This document shows, in pieces, positions 47,433-59,200 of a DNA stretch of 64,000 nt. Position 1 is the first letter of the stretch; every line of letters begins with the position of its first letter. The notes under the pieces are model-generated. The model saw only the letters and a list, made by a program, of their open reading frames with translations, did not search any database and was not told the DNA's origin. This stretch comes from Chrysomallon squamiferum (taxonomy: Eukaryota > Mollusca > Gastropoda > Neomphalida > Peltospiridae): contig CM022667.1 of assembly GCA_012295275.1 (NCBI GenBank), positions 7,922,538-7,986,537 on the forward strand. Reading direction: 5' to 3'. Made by a program: the position numbers and the translations under genes.

Positions 47433-47904
47433 TATTATTAGTATTATTTTAGTAAAACAAATGTCTTAATATGCCACTAGCACTGCGTTACGCATAAAAA
47501 ACAGATAAATGTGTCGTTCAAAATTTAAGGATAACATACCGTGGCCGTGTTTTCGATCGACACTGTATTAAACAAACTGGCAAGCTGTTATCCACCAGTA
47601 TCGTCTGTCCATTAATGTTTTCCAAATGTCGTCTGCTAGGTAACAACAACATTAAAAAAAAAAAAAAAAAAACCTTTCCTGTGGCCTCACCGATAGTTCA
47701 GCCGACATCGACAACACGTTCGTGAGGTTTAGGCTTTGTTACATAACAGAGATTGTATTTGCCTGGAATTGACTTAAAACAGGTCGAGAAAATCATGGAC
47801 TGAGAGAAGAAATCGACAAAACGTTACACTATTTACACCATCCCCTGAGTCCCACTACACCTCTCATCTGTAAATAGTTAACTTGAAACCTAAAACGATT
47901 AACC

Positions 47905-47954
<50 letters not shown>
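47905..47954. repeat. (TC)n microsatellite
   Basis: About 24 units. Confidence 0.95.
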
Positions 47955-47955
<1 letters not shown>

Positions 47956-48534
47956 AATACACAAACACGTACACACTCAGAGACACGCAGACAATAGGTA
48001 CAATGTGCGCTGATATTTTCTTTTCTTCCACTAGTGTAGTTTCTCTCTCCTCATCTAGATCATCTTAAATGTTTATACATAATTGTGGTGTACGTATATT
48101 ATATTCACGATACTGATGACAGCCACATTCCATTGTAATCCTGCCTGTTCACCTTGCACTTTCTCAGTTTAAACACATCCTAATATTAACTAATGTCTAC
48201 GATAAAATTAGTCTGTCGATGATGATAATGATGATGATGATGAGATAACGATCACAAAGCTGTTACATTGTCTTACCATCTTCGTTTAAAACAAGATTAT
48301 TTTTAATGAAAGGTAACAGCTGTCTATATATATCTTCTTTGACCCTCTTAGAAATATTTATTTATTTTCGTCCTTGCTGTTTACTTTTTCCTTTCTGTTT
48401 CATCTGAGAGTGTTATCATGGGCGTTGTTTGTTGACAGATAAAACTCAAGGGTCACAAATAAATGAATGATTTATCGACGACGACAAGTTGGGGATTATT
48501 TAGGGTTCTTTACTTTTTTGTTTTCTTCTTCTTT

Positions 48535-48629
48535 TATTTTTATTTTATTTTATTTTTATTTATTTTATTATTTTTTTTTTTTTTTTTTATATATATTTTT
48601 TTTTCTTTCTTTCTTTCTTTTTTTTTTTT
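48535..48629. repeat. T-rich low-complexity tract
   Basis: Runs of T with TTTA and TTTC units. The Phe-rich open frame here is not a gene. Confidence 0.85.
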
Positions 48630-48718
48630 GACAATTTTCAGACACTGTAAAACCTTTTCAAAATGTCCTATTCTGCTTCAATCAGGCAGTTAGACTATGA
48701 TCATACTTTATTTATGGA

Positions 48719-48761
<43 letters not shown>

Positions 48762-48770
48762 TGTGTTTAT
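48719..48770. repeat. (TG)n microsatellite
   Basis: About 20 pure units, then interrupted. Confidence 0.95.
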
Positions 48771-49193
48771 ATTTAATGTATTGTTGGATGCTGTTTAATA
48801 CCAGATGAATTTTTTTGTTTCCCTAACTATTGATGTTTTTGTTTTTGTTTTTATACTCATACCGTGGAAGAGTGTTGATGAAAAATAATTGTTTGTAATT
48901 ATCATAATTATTAGAGTTATCTTTCTTCCATTAGCAGACGTAATACTCTACGCTTCATTGTACATTTTATTTTATTTTATTATTATTATTTTTTTATTAT
49001 ATTTTTTGTTCATCATATAATTTTCTTTTAGTTGTTATTATTATTTAATTTATGCTGCTTTGTATTAAGTTGATAAAAATTATAACTGCATTATTTAATC
49101 ACTGATATATTAATTTATGAAAATTATATTTATTAATGGTATTAATAGAATAATATAATTATATATCTACATTTATTTTATTTTGAAGTTTTA

Positions 49194-49197
<4 letters not shown>

Positions 49198-49235
<38 letters not shown>

Positions 49236-49236
49236 T
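49198..49236. repeat. (TTA)n microsatellite
   Basis: About 13 units ending about 20 bp before the C18orf63 homolog start codon. Confidence 0.95.
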
Positions 49237-49254
49237 TACTCAATATAAAGTGCA

Positions 49255-50094
49255 ATGTTTGGGAGAAATTCACCAGAAACAGTTATGCTGTTTGCAAATC
49301 CTCCTGTCCCGGATGATCTTTGTGCTGTAACATTGTTCGTCCAGAAACGCCAAAACGCTGAACCAGCATTTCGATCGCAAATAATCAGATGCAGGTTTGT
49401 TTGAATGTACCACTGTACATTTACTTAAAATATTGACATTTTGAATTTTATGTGTTTTGGGATTGTAGTTGTTTTTATTTTTATTTTTTATTTTTTTTAA
49501 TATTGTTTTTTATTTATTATTTCGTGTGTGTGTGTGTTTAAAAGGTATGTACATTTTATTTAATGTTTTTCAGAGAATTGATTTTCACTGAACCAGAAAT
49601 TATTGCAACACCATCATTGGATTTTGATAACTCTTTCTATATTATCATGCGGGTAACAAACAATTATTGTCAGTCAGTATATTGTTTAATATTAGAAAAA
49701 TATATTTTTCTTATTTCAAACCTTATATACAAATATTTTAGGAATTTATATGAAATTAATAAATAATGCAGATTTTCTTAGAAATTTAATGATAATTTTA
49801 TGCAAACGTGCATGCACATAAAAACATATTCTAAAGGATATTTAAATATCTTTTCTTTTTACTTATTTCTTATTTTTATTTTTCTATTTCTTTTGTTAGC
49901 ACAAGTAGCATAAGTGACTTTAAAATGTGAATGTGTAATTGTAGTTAATTCAATACAATATATTTAAACAGCAATCACTCTACAAAACAGGAAGGTTACA
50001 AAATAGATTCATAAAGTCTGGACTTGATGTAAGAGACAATTATATATCTTTAATAATCTTTTATTTTTTATTTTTGTTAATATTATTAAATTAC

Positions 50095-50136
<42 letters not shown>

Positions 50137-53100
50137 TAATTAACTATTTAATTATTATTTATTTATTTATCTATTTATATTTGATAGTGTTTATACACAT
50201 TTATCTATATAAAATCTTACTTTTCATTAATAAATTTAGCTTCTTATTTTCATATGTTCAATATTCATAAATTTGAACATAAAAAAGTTACATTTTTATA
50301 GAAACCTAAGAAGTGATTAAATTTTGACACTATTAAAAAGCTCAACATTTAATGTTGGTTTTTAATGATTGGAGTATACATAACAAAACATACATGTTGC
50401 TAATGAACACCCTGTAGAATCCATCATAAGAATAAAGCCTACTCTTCCAGGCATGGGGAAAAGTCATTAAAATCAAAATGCATTCTGAAAGAAGTGTTGT
50501 ATTTGTTTAAAACCAGGCTAGTAAACCGTACAGAGCAACACCTGTGTTGTACGAGTCCTGTTTGAGATACACGCTGACTGCTAAACTGGCTCCGCAGTGG
50601 AACAAAGCTGGTGAATGGATGGTACAAGGTAACAAAGATTTTGATTGACAGCTGCAAAGAACACATGACAGAATTATTTAAAATTATTTGCCTGTTTTAC
50701 ATGATTTCTAGTCTTTATACGCAGTGTTGTAATATATTGAAGGTGCTAATTATTGAACTACATGTTACTAGGTTTCAAAAACTGATAACTATACCATTGT
50801 TCCTGAGAGTTAACTTAAAAATTTAGTTTTATTGATATTTTGGGGGAAGCATTTAGTGTGTTCCTTTCTCATTTTGATTATATTTTTTTATCAAAGCAAT
50901 ATTATATTTTTAAATCATTGCAGATTTATCTCATTTCATTTTGCTAACGACAGAAATCCAGTCATAGGGATAGAGAAAAAAATCAGATAGGACCCATACT
51001 GTTTTTTTGCTGTATAATAGTGTTTGTTTTGTTTTGGGGTTTTTTGTTGTTGTTTTTATAAAAATAACACCTTAATTTCTGAACATTATTTCTTTTATTT
51101 TTATTATTACTTACTGAATGATACTTTCACCCATTTGTTAAATGCTGAGATACAAAATAAGTTTATTTACATAAAATAATATCTTTAAAAACAAAATTTA
51201 TATCTTGTTTTTAAATTTTCATGATAGGCAGAGATTTCTTAACAAACAGAGGCTATGCTAATGCTGTCAGTGAGTAAAAAAAAATAAAGTTTCAAGAGCT
51301 TTTATTACTTAATATAAACTGTGAAAATACACTACAAATTACTGAAAAAAAAAAAAATTGTTAATAGAAGTAGTTAAGTGTTTTTACTATTTTATTTGTA
51401 AATATTATCTCTGCACCAGTATCATAACCCATAAAGAGTCTGTAATTTATCTATCAATTTTACCATGATCTACTAAAACAAATTTGATTAATAAATAAAT
51501 CCATCATTTTGTTCACTGGATATACGAAAATCTAGAAATTTTCCACAATTCTGAAAATTCTTCTTTTTTGATGTGATAATAATGGTTAATATTTTGTAGA
51601 TATAAATCTCAAAGTTAACAAAGATGAATTGTATCTGTCAGTCCTTGCGAGTGCTGTGAGGTTTCCACCTCTAGAGGTTTGTTGACTAATTTATTTCTTT
51701 ATGCATTTTATCAGGTTCTAGCATTTAAAAACAAGAAATAAAAGCTGTTAATTTTGTTTTAGATGTTTAATGCTTATTGATGTAACTCATCTTAAGACAA
51801 TTGTTTTAACTCCCTGCCACTTTATATATGTACCTAGCAAATATTATTATGTATCAATGTTTACCATTAATACTATGTGCCTCTATCTATCCATTAAAAT
51901 AATTACAACTTGTAAACAATTTGCCTTTGAAAAATATAAATAATAATATATAAGTAGATTAATTTTAAAAATAATTTATATTTGTTAATCAAATATTCTG
52001 AATGCTAACTAATATCTTTTATTTTATTATTACTTTTATTATTATTATTTTTTAACTAGATCAAGATAAATAAACAAATAAATAAAATGTTAAATATGTT
52101 GTGATATGTTTAATGATTTCAAAATACACAATTGATATCTTTTTGAGAGTTAAGTACTTATTGATTTATTGCAGCTGCAACATCTGTGTCTTGATGATCA
52201 CCAGATTAATTCATTTCTGCAGTCAGCTGAAAACAAGCATCACAAAATCCCCATCACAGACAACTGGTGTCATGTTTTACCAAGGTAGTCAGTCTCAATA
52301 ATATATATTTCAAATTGAGGTATTTTGAAAATTATTATTATTCGTCTGTCAGATGTCACAGGTGTGCTTTCCCTATGTGGGAAGGTACATATATAACTCC
52401 CCTAGTTGCTAATGAAAATAAGACAAGGTTTCAGCTCTTACTATCTCTTTGATCTTAATTAAAATTATACCCCTTCTTCTTTGTTGTCAAATTTATTTTT
52501 AAAGCACTATAACTTGTTTTTTTTTTTTCATAGTCAGAACAGAAGCTCAATAATTTTAACAAACATTCATGAATCAGTGTATCCGGAATAGGTTTTAAAA
52601 AACCTTTTATACCTGTAAATGTTTTGTTCTTACTTGATAGCAGATTTGGATGGTAATAAACAAGGTTAAGTAATGTGATACATGTTCAGAATGTAAAAGG
52701 TGCAGTAAATAATTTTGTTCTCAACAGCATGAAGAGAGGAATGATTCTTAGTGTCAGTCGTAGCCTGCCAGATGACGGCCCTTTCACCTCTTACCGAGAC
52801 TTTAAGAGACACTGGAAGAATACTGTAAAATAATTAATATCAAAGTTTGAAATATCTAGAAAACGCTTTTGTTATTATAAAAATAAAATAAAGATTAGAA
52901 CAAAAGTAGTTATGAATGGAGATGAACATGTTAATAAACTTTATTGTGTGGATAAAATTTATTAAAACTAAGTCATCTTAACCAGTAGTAGCCAGCAGGA
53001 AATGTATAAATGAATTTATGTTAATCATTTCCAAATCAAATACTTTTCATAAATTTCTCTATAATCTGTTTTACTATTTATTGAACAGTTTAAATATTCA

Positions 53101-55569
53101 TCACAGATCTGTGTAATGTCTGTGTTACATGCTATTTGTTTCTAATTTGTTTATTTTGATTTTTGTAAAGACAAATGTTTGTAGTGATTTAACTGTGTTT
53201 CTAGTATGGATACAGACTGCCAGACACAGATGATGACATGCTGTATTATGAAGTGACATTCTGGTACACAGGAGGTGGCAAAATTTTCACATATCTTTTT
53301 AAACAATATTCCACAATGAGCTCAAGCTTTTATATTGTACATAAGTGTACAGCATTTTATAGGATTCCTTTCTTTTTTTCTTTTTTTTTGAAACAAAAAT
53401 GACCTTTTAACATTACTTTGATGTTATTCAAATACACTGACAGTTTTATCAACTGTAGGAGGCTTTAGATAAGAGAATATAATTGAGTAATAATTCAAAA
53501 TATATCATACCATATATATGATAGCATATAAGATGGTATATGATTGCAGAAACTGAAAAATTTAAAAAAGAAAAGAAAAAAAAGAAATATCAGTATTTGA
53601 GATGAGTATAAATTAAAATGACATTAAATATCTGTTTTTGTCTGATGTCGGATTGTATAACTTGTTAGAATCATGTGTTTGTTGCTGTTTGTTTTTGTTA
53701 ACAACTGCACATACCCTGGAGTGTGCCTGCGAGCTGCCAACATTCAGCAGATTCCCAGAGTAGACTACAAACCTATATTTGTGTCTTTCATTCAAGACTT
53801 GCACTCAAAAATGTCATTAGTATGTGGACATCAACTCCGCTTTCAACCAAAAATAAAATATGCAATCCCCGAGTTGTATTCTTGCTTTGAGGTAAATCAG
53901 ATGTTTCTTTGAATCTTCACAAAATACAGGCAGAATATATGTAGCTTGTTTGAAAATTTCAAAAACAATGTTCAGTGGGTTAGACCAAATGTTATCTAAG
54001 TCTTTCATATGTAATGTTACAAGCAATTACTGTTAATTTTTTTATTAATTTTGTAGATGTTTATACAGATTTCATGTCTACATTATACATTTTTGTTCTG
54101 CCCTCTTAAATAATGAGACATTTTTATATATTTGTTTTCAAATATATAGCTTCGGAGATAAATATGTACAAAATAAAAACCAAAGACAATTGATATAAAA
54201 TTTAAATGTTTTCTCTTCTAGGAAAAGATGTGTGGAACTGTGAATCTGACTAACAAAAACCCAGTTGTAAAAAATGTTCCACTGAGAAATATTAATGACA
54301 TACAGCATTTGTACAATCCCAACAGACTGACAACAGATGAAACCAAAAAACAAATCTCTCCAAATTATACTGGAGCAAGCAGTAACGGGGTTACAAATAG
54401 TACAACACCAGAGCATTATGTACCTCAGTCTAACACTGACACTCAGTCACATTCCACCAGCAATGAATCTTCTACAACCAAAAAGATAATCCCAGTATTT
54501 CATTCAAAGGCTGCTGCCAGATACGTTCCTTCTAATTCTCTTAGTGCATCGTCCTTTAAGGCAGGAAATGAAGACAATTCAAAAGCGTCAAATATTTCAC
54601 ATCAGTCAAAAATTGTTCCATCATTTAATTCCAGCAATTTGGTTTCCTCTAGAAAAACTTCAGTTAAAGTTGTAAACAATTTCAATAATAAAAATAAAAT
54701 CATTTACTCTGCAAACAGAAAACTTGGTCGGGATCACCAGCTTAACATACTGAATAAACACAATTCATCCTCACAAGTGTCGAATGAATTCACCTCACAT
54801 TTGTTAAATAAAAACTCAACAAATCTGCTCCTTGCTGATACCTTAACATCAGATGGAAGGAAAAGAAAAGGCACTAAGATGGATAAGGTATTACAATCTA
54901 ATGTTATACCATTGTTTTTAAATACACAATAATTAAGTGCTATGATGAATTATATTTATTTTCTTTAATTTTTAAAATAAACCTTACTAGATTACTATAA
55001 TAAAAGAAACATGTAAGTTAAAAAACACAAGGGATATATTTAGCTATATATTTCCAAGAATAACATACTATTGTATGGACTAGAAATCATAAAAAAAAGA
55101 AAAAGAATTCAAGTGTATTTTCCAGTGAGTCGTGACACAGTTTTTATTTTTATTGTTTATCATTTAGGACTCGGATATAAAGAAGCCACGCCCTCGTCAA
55201 CAAATTCAAGATGTTGATGTAAAGCTCCTGGCCAAAAATAATCAGGTACAGGTATTTCAGTAACTTCTAAAATAATAATTAATAGACAAAAACCCTTTTC
55301 TTTTAACAGTGTCTACAACTTAAAATGTTTATTTCATTCTTTGAATTAATATAACAATTTAATGCCAGTATTTTCAGTTATTTTAAAAATCACATTATAT
55401 GTTGCAATATGAATGTGGTATTGTTTCTTTTCAGCTTGAAAAAGTCAATGCAGCGACCCTCGTAGCTTGGCTAAAAGAAAGAGGAGTTCCTTGCAAGTCC
55501 AAGGATAAGAAAGGAGACCTGATGGACAGAGTGAAACATATACTTTGTTTGTCACAACATGAAACTTGA
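49255..55569 (+). CDS. C18orf63 homolog (DUF4708-type protein)
   Basis: Conserved animal protein of unknown function. Thirteen coding exons: 49255-49394, 49574-49652, 49972-50028, 50517-50628, 51228-51269, 51600-51676, 52175-52284, 52728-52824, 53205-53290, 53711-53891, 54222-54887, 55168-55245 and 55435-55569. The phases fit throughout and give 619 residues; the human protein is of similar length. Residues 1-327 match human C18orf63 in order: LCAV near the start, LYKTGRL, KLAPQWNK, GRDFL, NWCHVLPSMK, SYRDFKRHW, FTYP. The segment 328-549 (one exon) is Ser/Asn/Thr-rich and probably disordered. The end (about 576-619) is SAP-like. The intron 53291-53710 has AT-AC ends and U12 signals. The exon at 55168 could end at 55245 or 55251, both in frame. 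AATAAA lies at 55644. Confidence 0.9.
50099..50140. repeat. (TTA)n microsatellite
   Basis: About 12 units in an intron of the C18orf63 homolog. Confidence 0.95.
53291..53710 (+). other. U12-type AT-AC intron in the C18orf63 homolog
   Basis: The intron starts ATATCTTTTT, one mismatch from the U12 donor ATATCCTTT. It ends TTTTTGTTAACAACTGCAC, where TTGTTAAC resembles the U12 branch site TTCCTTAAC about ten nt from the end. Splicing here joins KIFT to YPGV in frame, matching the human FTYP context. No GT-AG choice keeps the frame. Confidence 0.75.
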
Positions 55570-55643
55570 ATCTTAAATTACAGCTGTCAAAAGCAACATC
55601 AAACTGAAACATTTATGAGGCAACTTCTTTTTTGTCATATTAA

Positions 55644-55649
55644 AATAAA
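55644..55649 (+). other. Poly(A) signal of the C18orf63 homolog
   Basis: AATAAA 75 nt after the stop codon. Confidence 0.65.
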
Positions 55650-56291
55650 TTGATGTATTGTTCAAAGAGTTAGCCAAATTACCATTTTTTTTATTTTTTA
55701 TTATGAGTCAGACCTACATAACTATTTAAAACCTGCAGCCATTGTAAAAAACTAAATAACCTCAAAGCATTTAGTCCAAAACACAATATACAGTTGACCT
55801 GAAAAATCATTTACAAAGTATTTCCTTCAAATTATATACCAATATGAAACTGTATTTATGCTTTATACAAAACAAATTATTTTGTTTCTTCTTGAAAAAC
55901 ATTTTTTATTAGCTTTGAAAACATACAAAATGAAAAAATATAATCTGTTCACAAAATATTTACCAAACTAGTTTTATTTTACATTAATATTTAATCTACA
56001 CTGAGAATGAGGTCAAATCCAAGTGTTTCTGTCAGTTGTTCTGACATTATTTACACAACAATCTGTGATTTCACCAGGTGTTTGTAAAAAAGGTGACTTT
56101 ATTAATGAAAAAGATACTGAACATTTTTTTTAACTTAAATATTTATCATAACATTTATCCAATACTTTTTATATATAATAGAAACAAATATTTTCAAAAT
56201 AAAACTTCTCAAAGGATATTTTGATAAAAAAAGAACAGAATGTATCAAAGTGTGTAACAAATGAAAAAAAAAGAATGAATCATGATTAGTT
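55650..56291. other. Short spacer between convergent genes
   Basis: No gene is seen. Several TTTATT sites (55905, 55973, 56098) could be minus-strand poly(A) signals for the next gene. Confidence 0.55.
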
Positions 56292-59200
56292 TTACGAAGT
56301 TACATCATCCGTGAGATCCACCATTGATATTTCTTGTGGTGTCACATCAAAAACATAACAGCTGTCATCACCTAGGTAGACAACACTGTCATCACCAAGA
56401 CATACCAAATCATCATCATCATCTTGTTTTTTGATATTGTATGAAGTGTCTATGTAGATAACATCATCATCATCCACTTGTGCCTTTTCAAGTTTCATAT
56501 TGCTGAAACATGACATCATTTCTGAACTCTTATTTTCTGTTTTAATCATTTCTTTATCGCGTTTCATTTCAGATTCAATACCTTCCTGCTTAACTAAACG
56601 TTGGTCTTCCAAGTTAGTACTCTGATCACTTGCAGTTTCTTTCTTGACACTGCTCAGCTCATTTTTAACAGGCTCTTCTGCTGTAACTGGCACACTCTCA
56701 ACCACTTTTGATTTTATTTCACTTTCAGGAACTACATAACTGTCAGCTATTTCACTACCAGGACACAGGACTGTATCCATCTCAGTAGCCAGTGCTGCCT
56801 TCAGTTCAGTGTACTCATCGTGAGAAATAACACCTAAGTCAAGCAGACTCTCCAGTGGTCGATAGTGTACAGTCATTTCATCAAGCAGTCTGCCTTTGGT
56901 GTAATGTGTGCGGATTTGTGCTCTCTGGGTAGAATCTTGAATTAGCTTCAAAAATGTTCTCCCTTCTCTTATAACTGCCCCTAGGTTTTCTGTGAAAGCA
57001 GAAGTACATTATTAAAACATACTTGCTGAAACATACATTCCTATAAGAATCCATAATCATCAATCCTATGTGAAGATAACCTGAAAGGTTTATTTATGTC
57101 ATTTAGACAAAACAGTTATAGTATCAAGAAAATAATCTATAAAGGAGTAATTATCACAGTACTCTTACAATATCCACCAAAAAATAATAATTTACAACTG
57201 AACAAATGTTTTCATTATTATTCTAATGGTAAACCTAAGTAAGTTTATAAAAAAAAAATACTACAAAAAACACGTGAAAATATAGATGGTCCAAGGGAGA
57301 TAATCTGCATAATTTGTTACAGTTAATCATATATATAAAAGAATAGAAAAGGAAGATTATTAAAGTAAACATAAAACATTAAGACTATTTTATGAAGATT
57401 ACATCATAAACTAACTGATAATTAAGTATACAGAGAGTAACAACAAACCTTTCTTGGCAATATCTCTTTTAGACAGCTGTGGGAATTCTCCGTGGGGCAA
57501 GTATTCTATTTTTGTTCTGGTGAAAGGAGTGAAGTACTCTGTTCCTACATTAATGGCCTCTAACAACTTCACTGTTATAGTTCCGGCAGCATCAATCCTT
57601 TTTTGTCTTGCTCCAGTCTACAAACAGAAATCAATGTTTTATCTACAGATCAATAACAAACTATTATCATAATTAATTAATGCATGCTAAACACACTGCC
57701 ATCCTACAGAGCAGTACTAGTTTTCAGCAAATTCATGTGATGTCATGTCTGCCCTTTGTTTTGTTTTTTGTTTTTTTAAATCTATTAAAAACAATAATAG
57801 TAATTATTATTATCTACACAGTTAAAACATCCTTAACACACTGTCATAACACATACCAGTACTAGTTTACTGCGATATCAGCCCTTTGTTATTTTTTAAA
57901 AATCTATTACCTATGTTGTGTCTTCATACTGAATGCAGTGCCAAAAATATCTGAATTATAATAATAATAATAATAATAAAGTATTTTCACAATTTTTCAT
58001 AATATTGATATAAAATGGAATTTTTTTAATCTAGAAATGTTTTACAACAATATTATTTTCATTTGTAGTCGGTGACAAAAATATTTTCAGTATACATATT
58101 TATAAGTGACACTTTTTGAAACATATTTTTAAATAACCATATTAATACATCTTCTAATAAATACTCTTTCTTTTTACTAATATTTTTCTAACAACTTGTG
58201 ATTTCAAATTGAATAAGAAATGACTGCAGACTTACCACACTTGATGTTAACAAAGGAAGGGAGAAAGCCAATTCACGAATCTCATCTCCACATTTTCTCC
58301 CATCAACCAATCTGTGAAATACTAAGTAGTTTGTATATTTCTTAACACTAAAGCATCAATATCTTTTCAAATGACAGAACAGTATCTTTTGAAATGAATG
58401 GAACATGATTTAATATAATAACAAAATTACTTGTTTTAACTACTAGAAATTAAAATTTGTAGTTTCAACAATTGTTTATATTATTAAAATAAAACATTCC
58501 ACTCAAATTAATAAGAATATGTTTATCAACTGTATATGTAAATAATCATTTAAATTAATAAATATGAAATAAGAAAATGAAACGTAATTATTTATTGAAT
58601 TAGACTAATAAAAACAAAAAATTTATCACTGAACTTCTGAAGTATACATAATTTTTTATGATTTAAGAACAAACATTTAAAGAATTACAACTGAAGAACT
58701 ATGTAATGAATAGTAACTGATATTAATCATACAACACATTTAATTAATGTATGTTTAACTAAGAAATAGTATATTCTTTAAGAATACACTGTATAATGAA
58801 AGCTGCCTTGGCTTACTAAATTAGTTTACCTGATTTGAGTACCAAAACCTTGAAACAATGCATTACTAATATGTTCTCCATCCATCTCTACCGAAGCCCA
58901 GCATGGGTCATATACTTCCTTCCGAATTCTGATTTTAAAAGGAGTAACAGGGTATCTCTAAAAAAATAATATATATAATATAATTTCTGACTTTTGTTAT
59001 GTTACAGTCAATATGTCCAACTACTCCTTTGACCTAATGCCTGAAGTGTTTAGGCGTTTAGCCTAATGATTAAAATTTCCACAAATTAAGCCAAACAACT
59101 AAAATAGACCTCTAGTATTAGGCAAAATGACTTGCAATTGCAAGAAAACATTTATTTTGAAACACATCAAGTAGCGTTTTATTTATTACAGCAGTTCAAA

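Larger units (their letters stand above)
44216..49254. other. Five-kb region without a recognised gene
   Basis: Mostly AT-rich DNA with many simple repeats. The exceptions are an unexplained open frame at 46936-47208 and a pair of similar segments near 46300 and 46690. The first exon of the fucosyltransferase could also lie at its left end. Confidence 0.5.

Noticed and set aside
53205-53263. Alternative GT donor (TG/GTACAC) for the C18orf63 homolog exon, with the AG acceptor near 53667
   Set aside because: Joining them creates TGA at the junction. Other GT donors nearby give the wrong phase. The AT-AC choice fits frame and homology.
54138-54416. Minus-strand open frame opposite the large exon of the C18orf63 homolog
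   Set aside because: Shadow of the + strand exon, with no splice or homology support.
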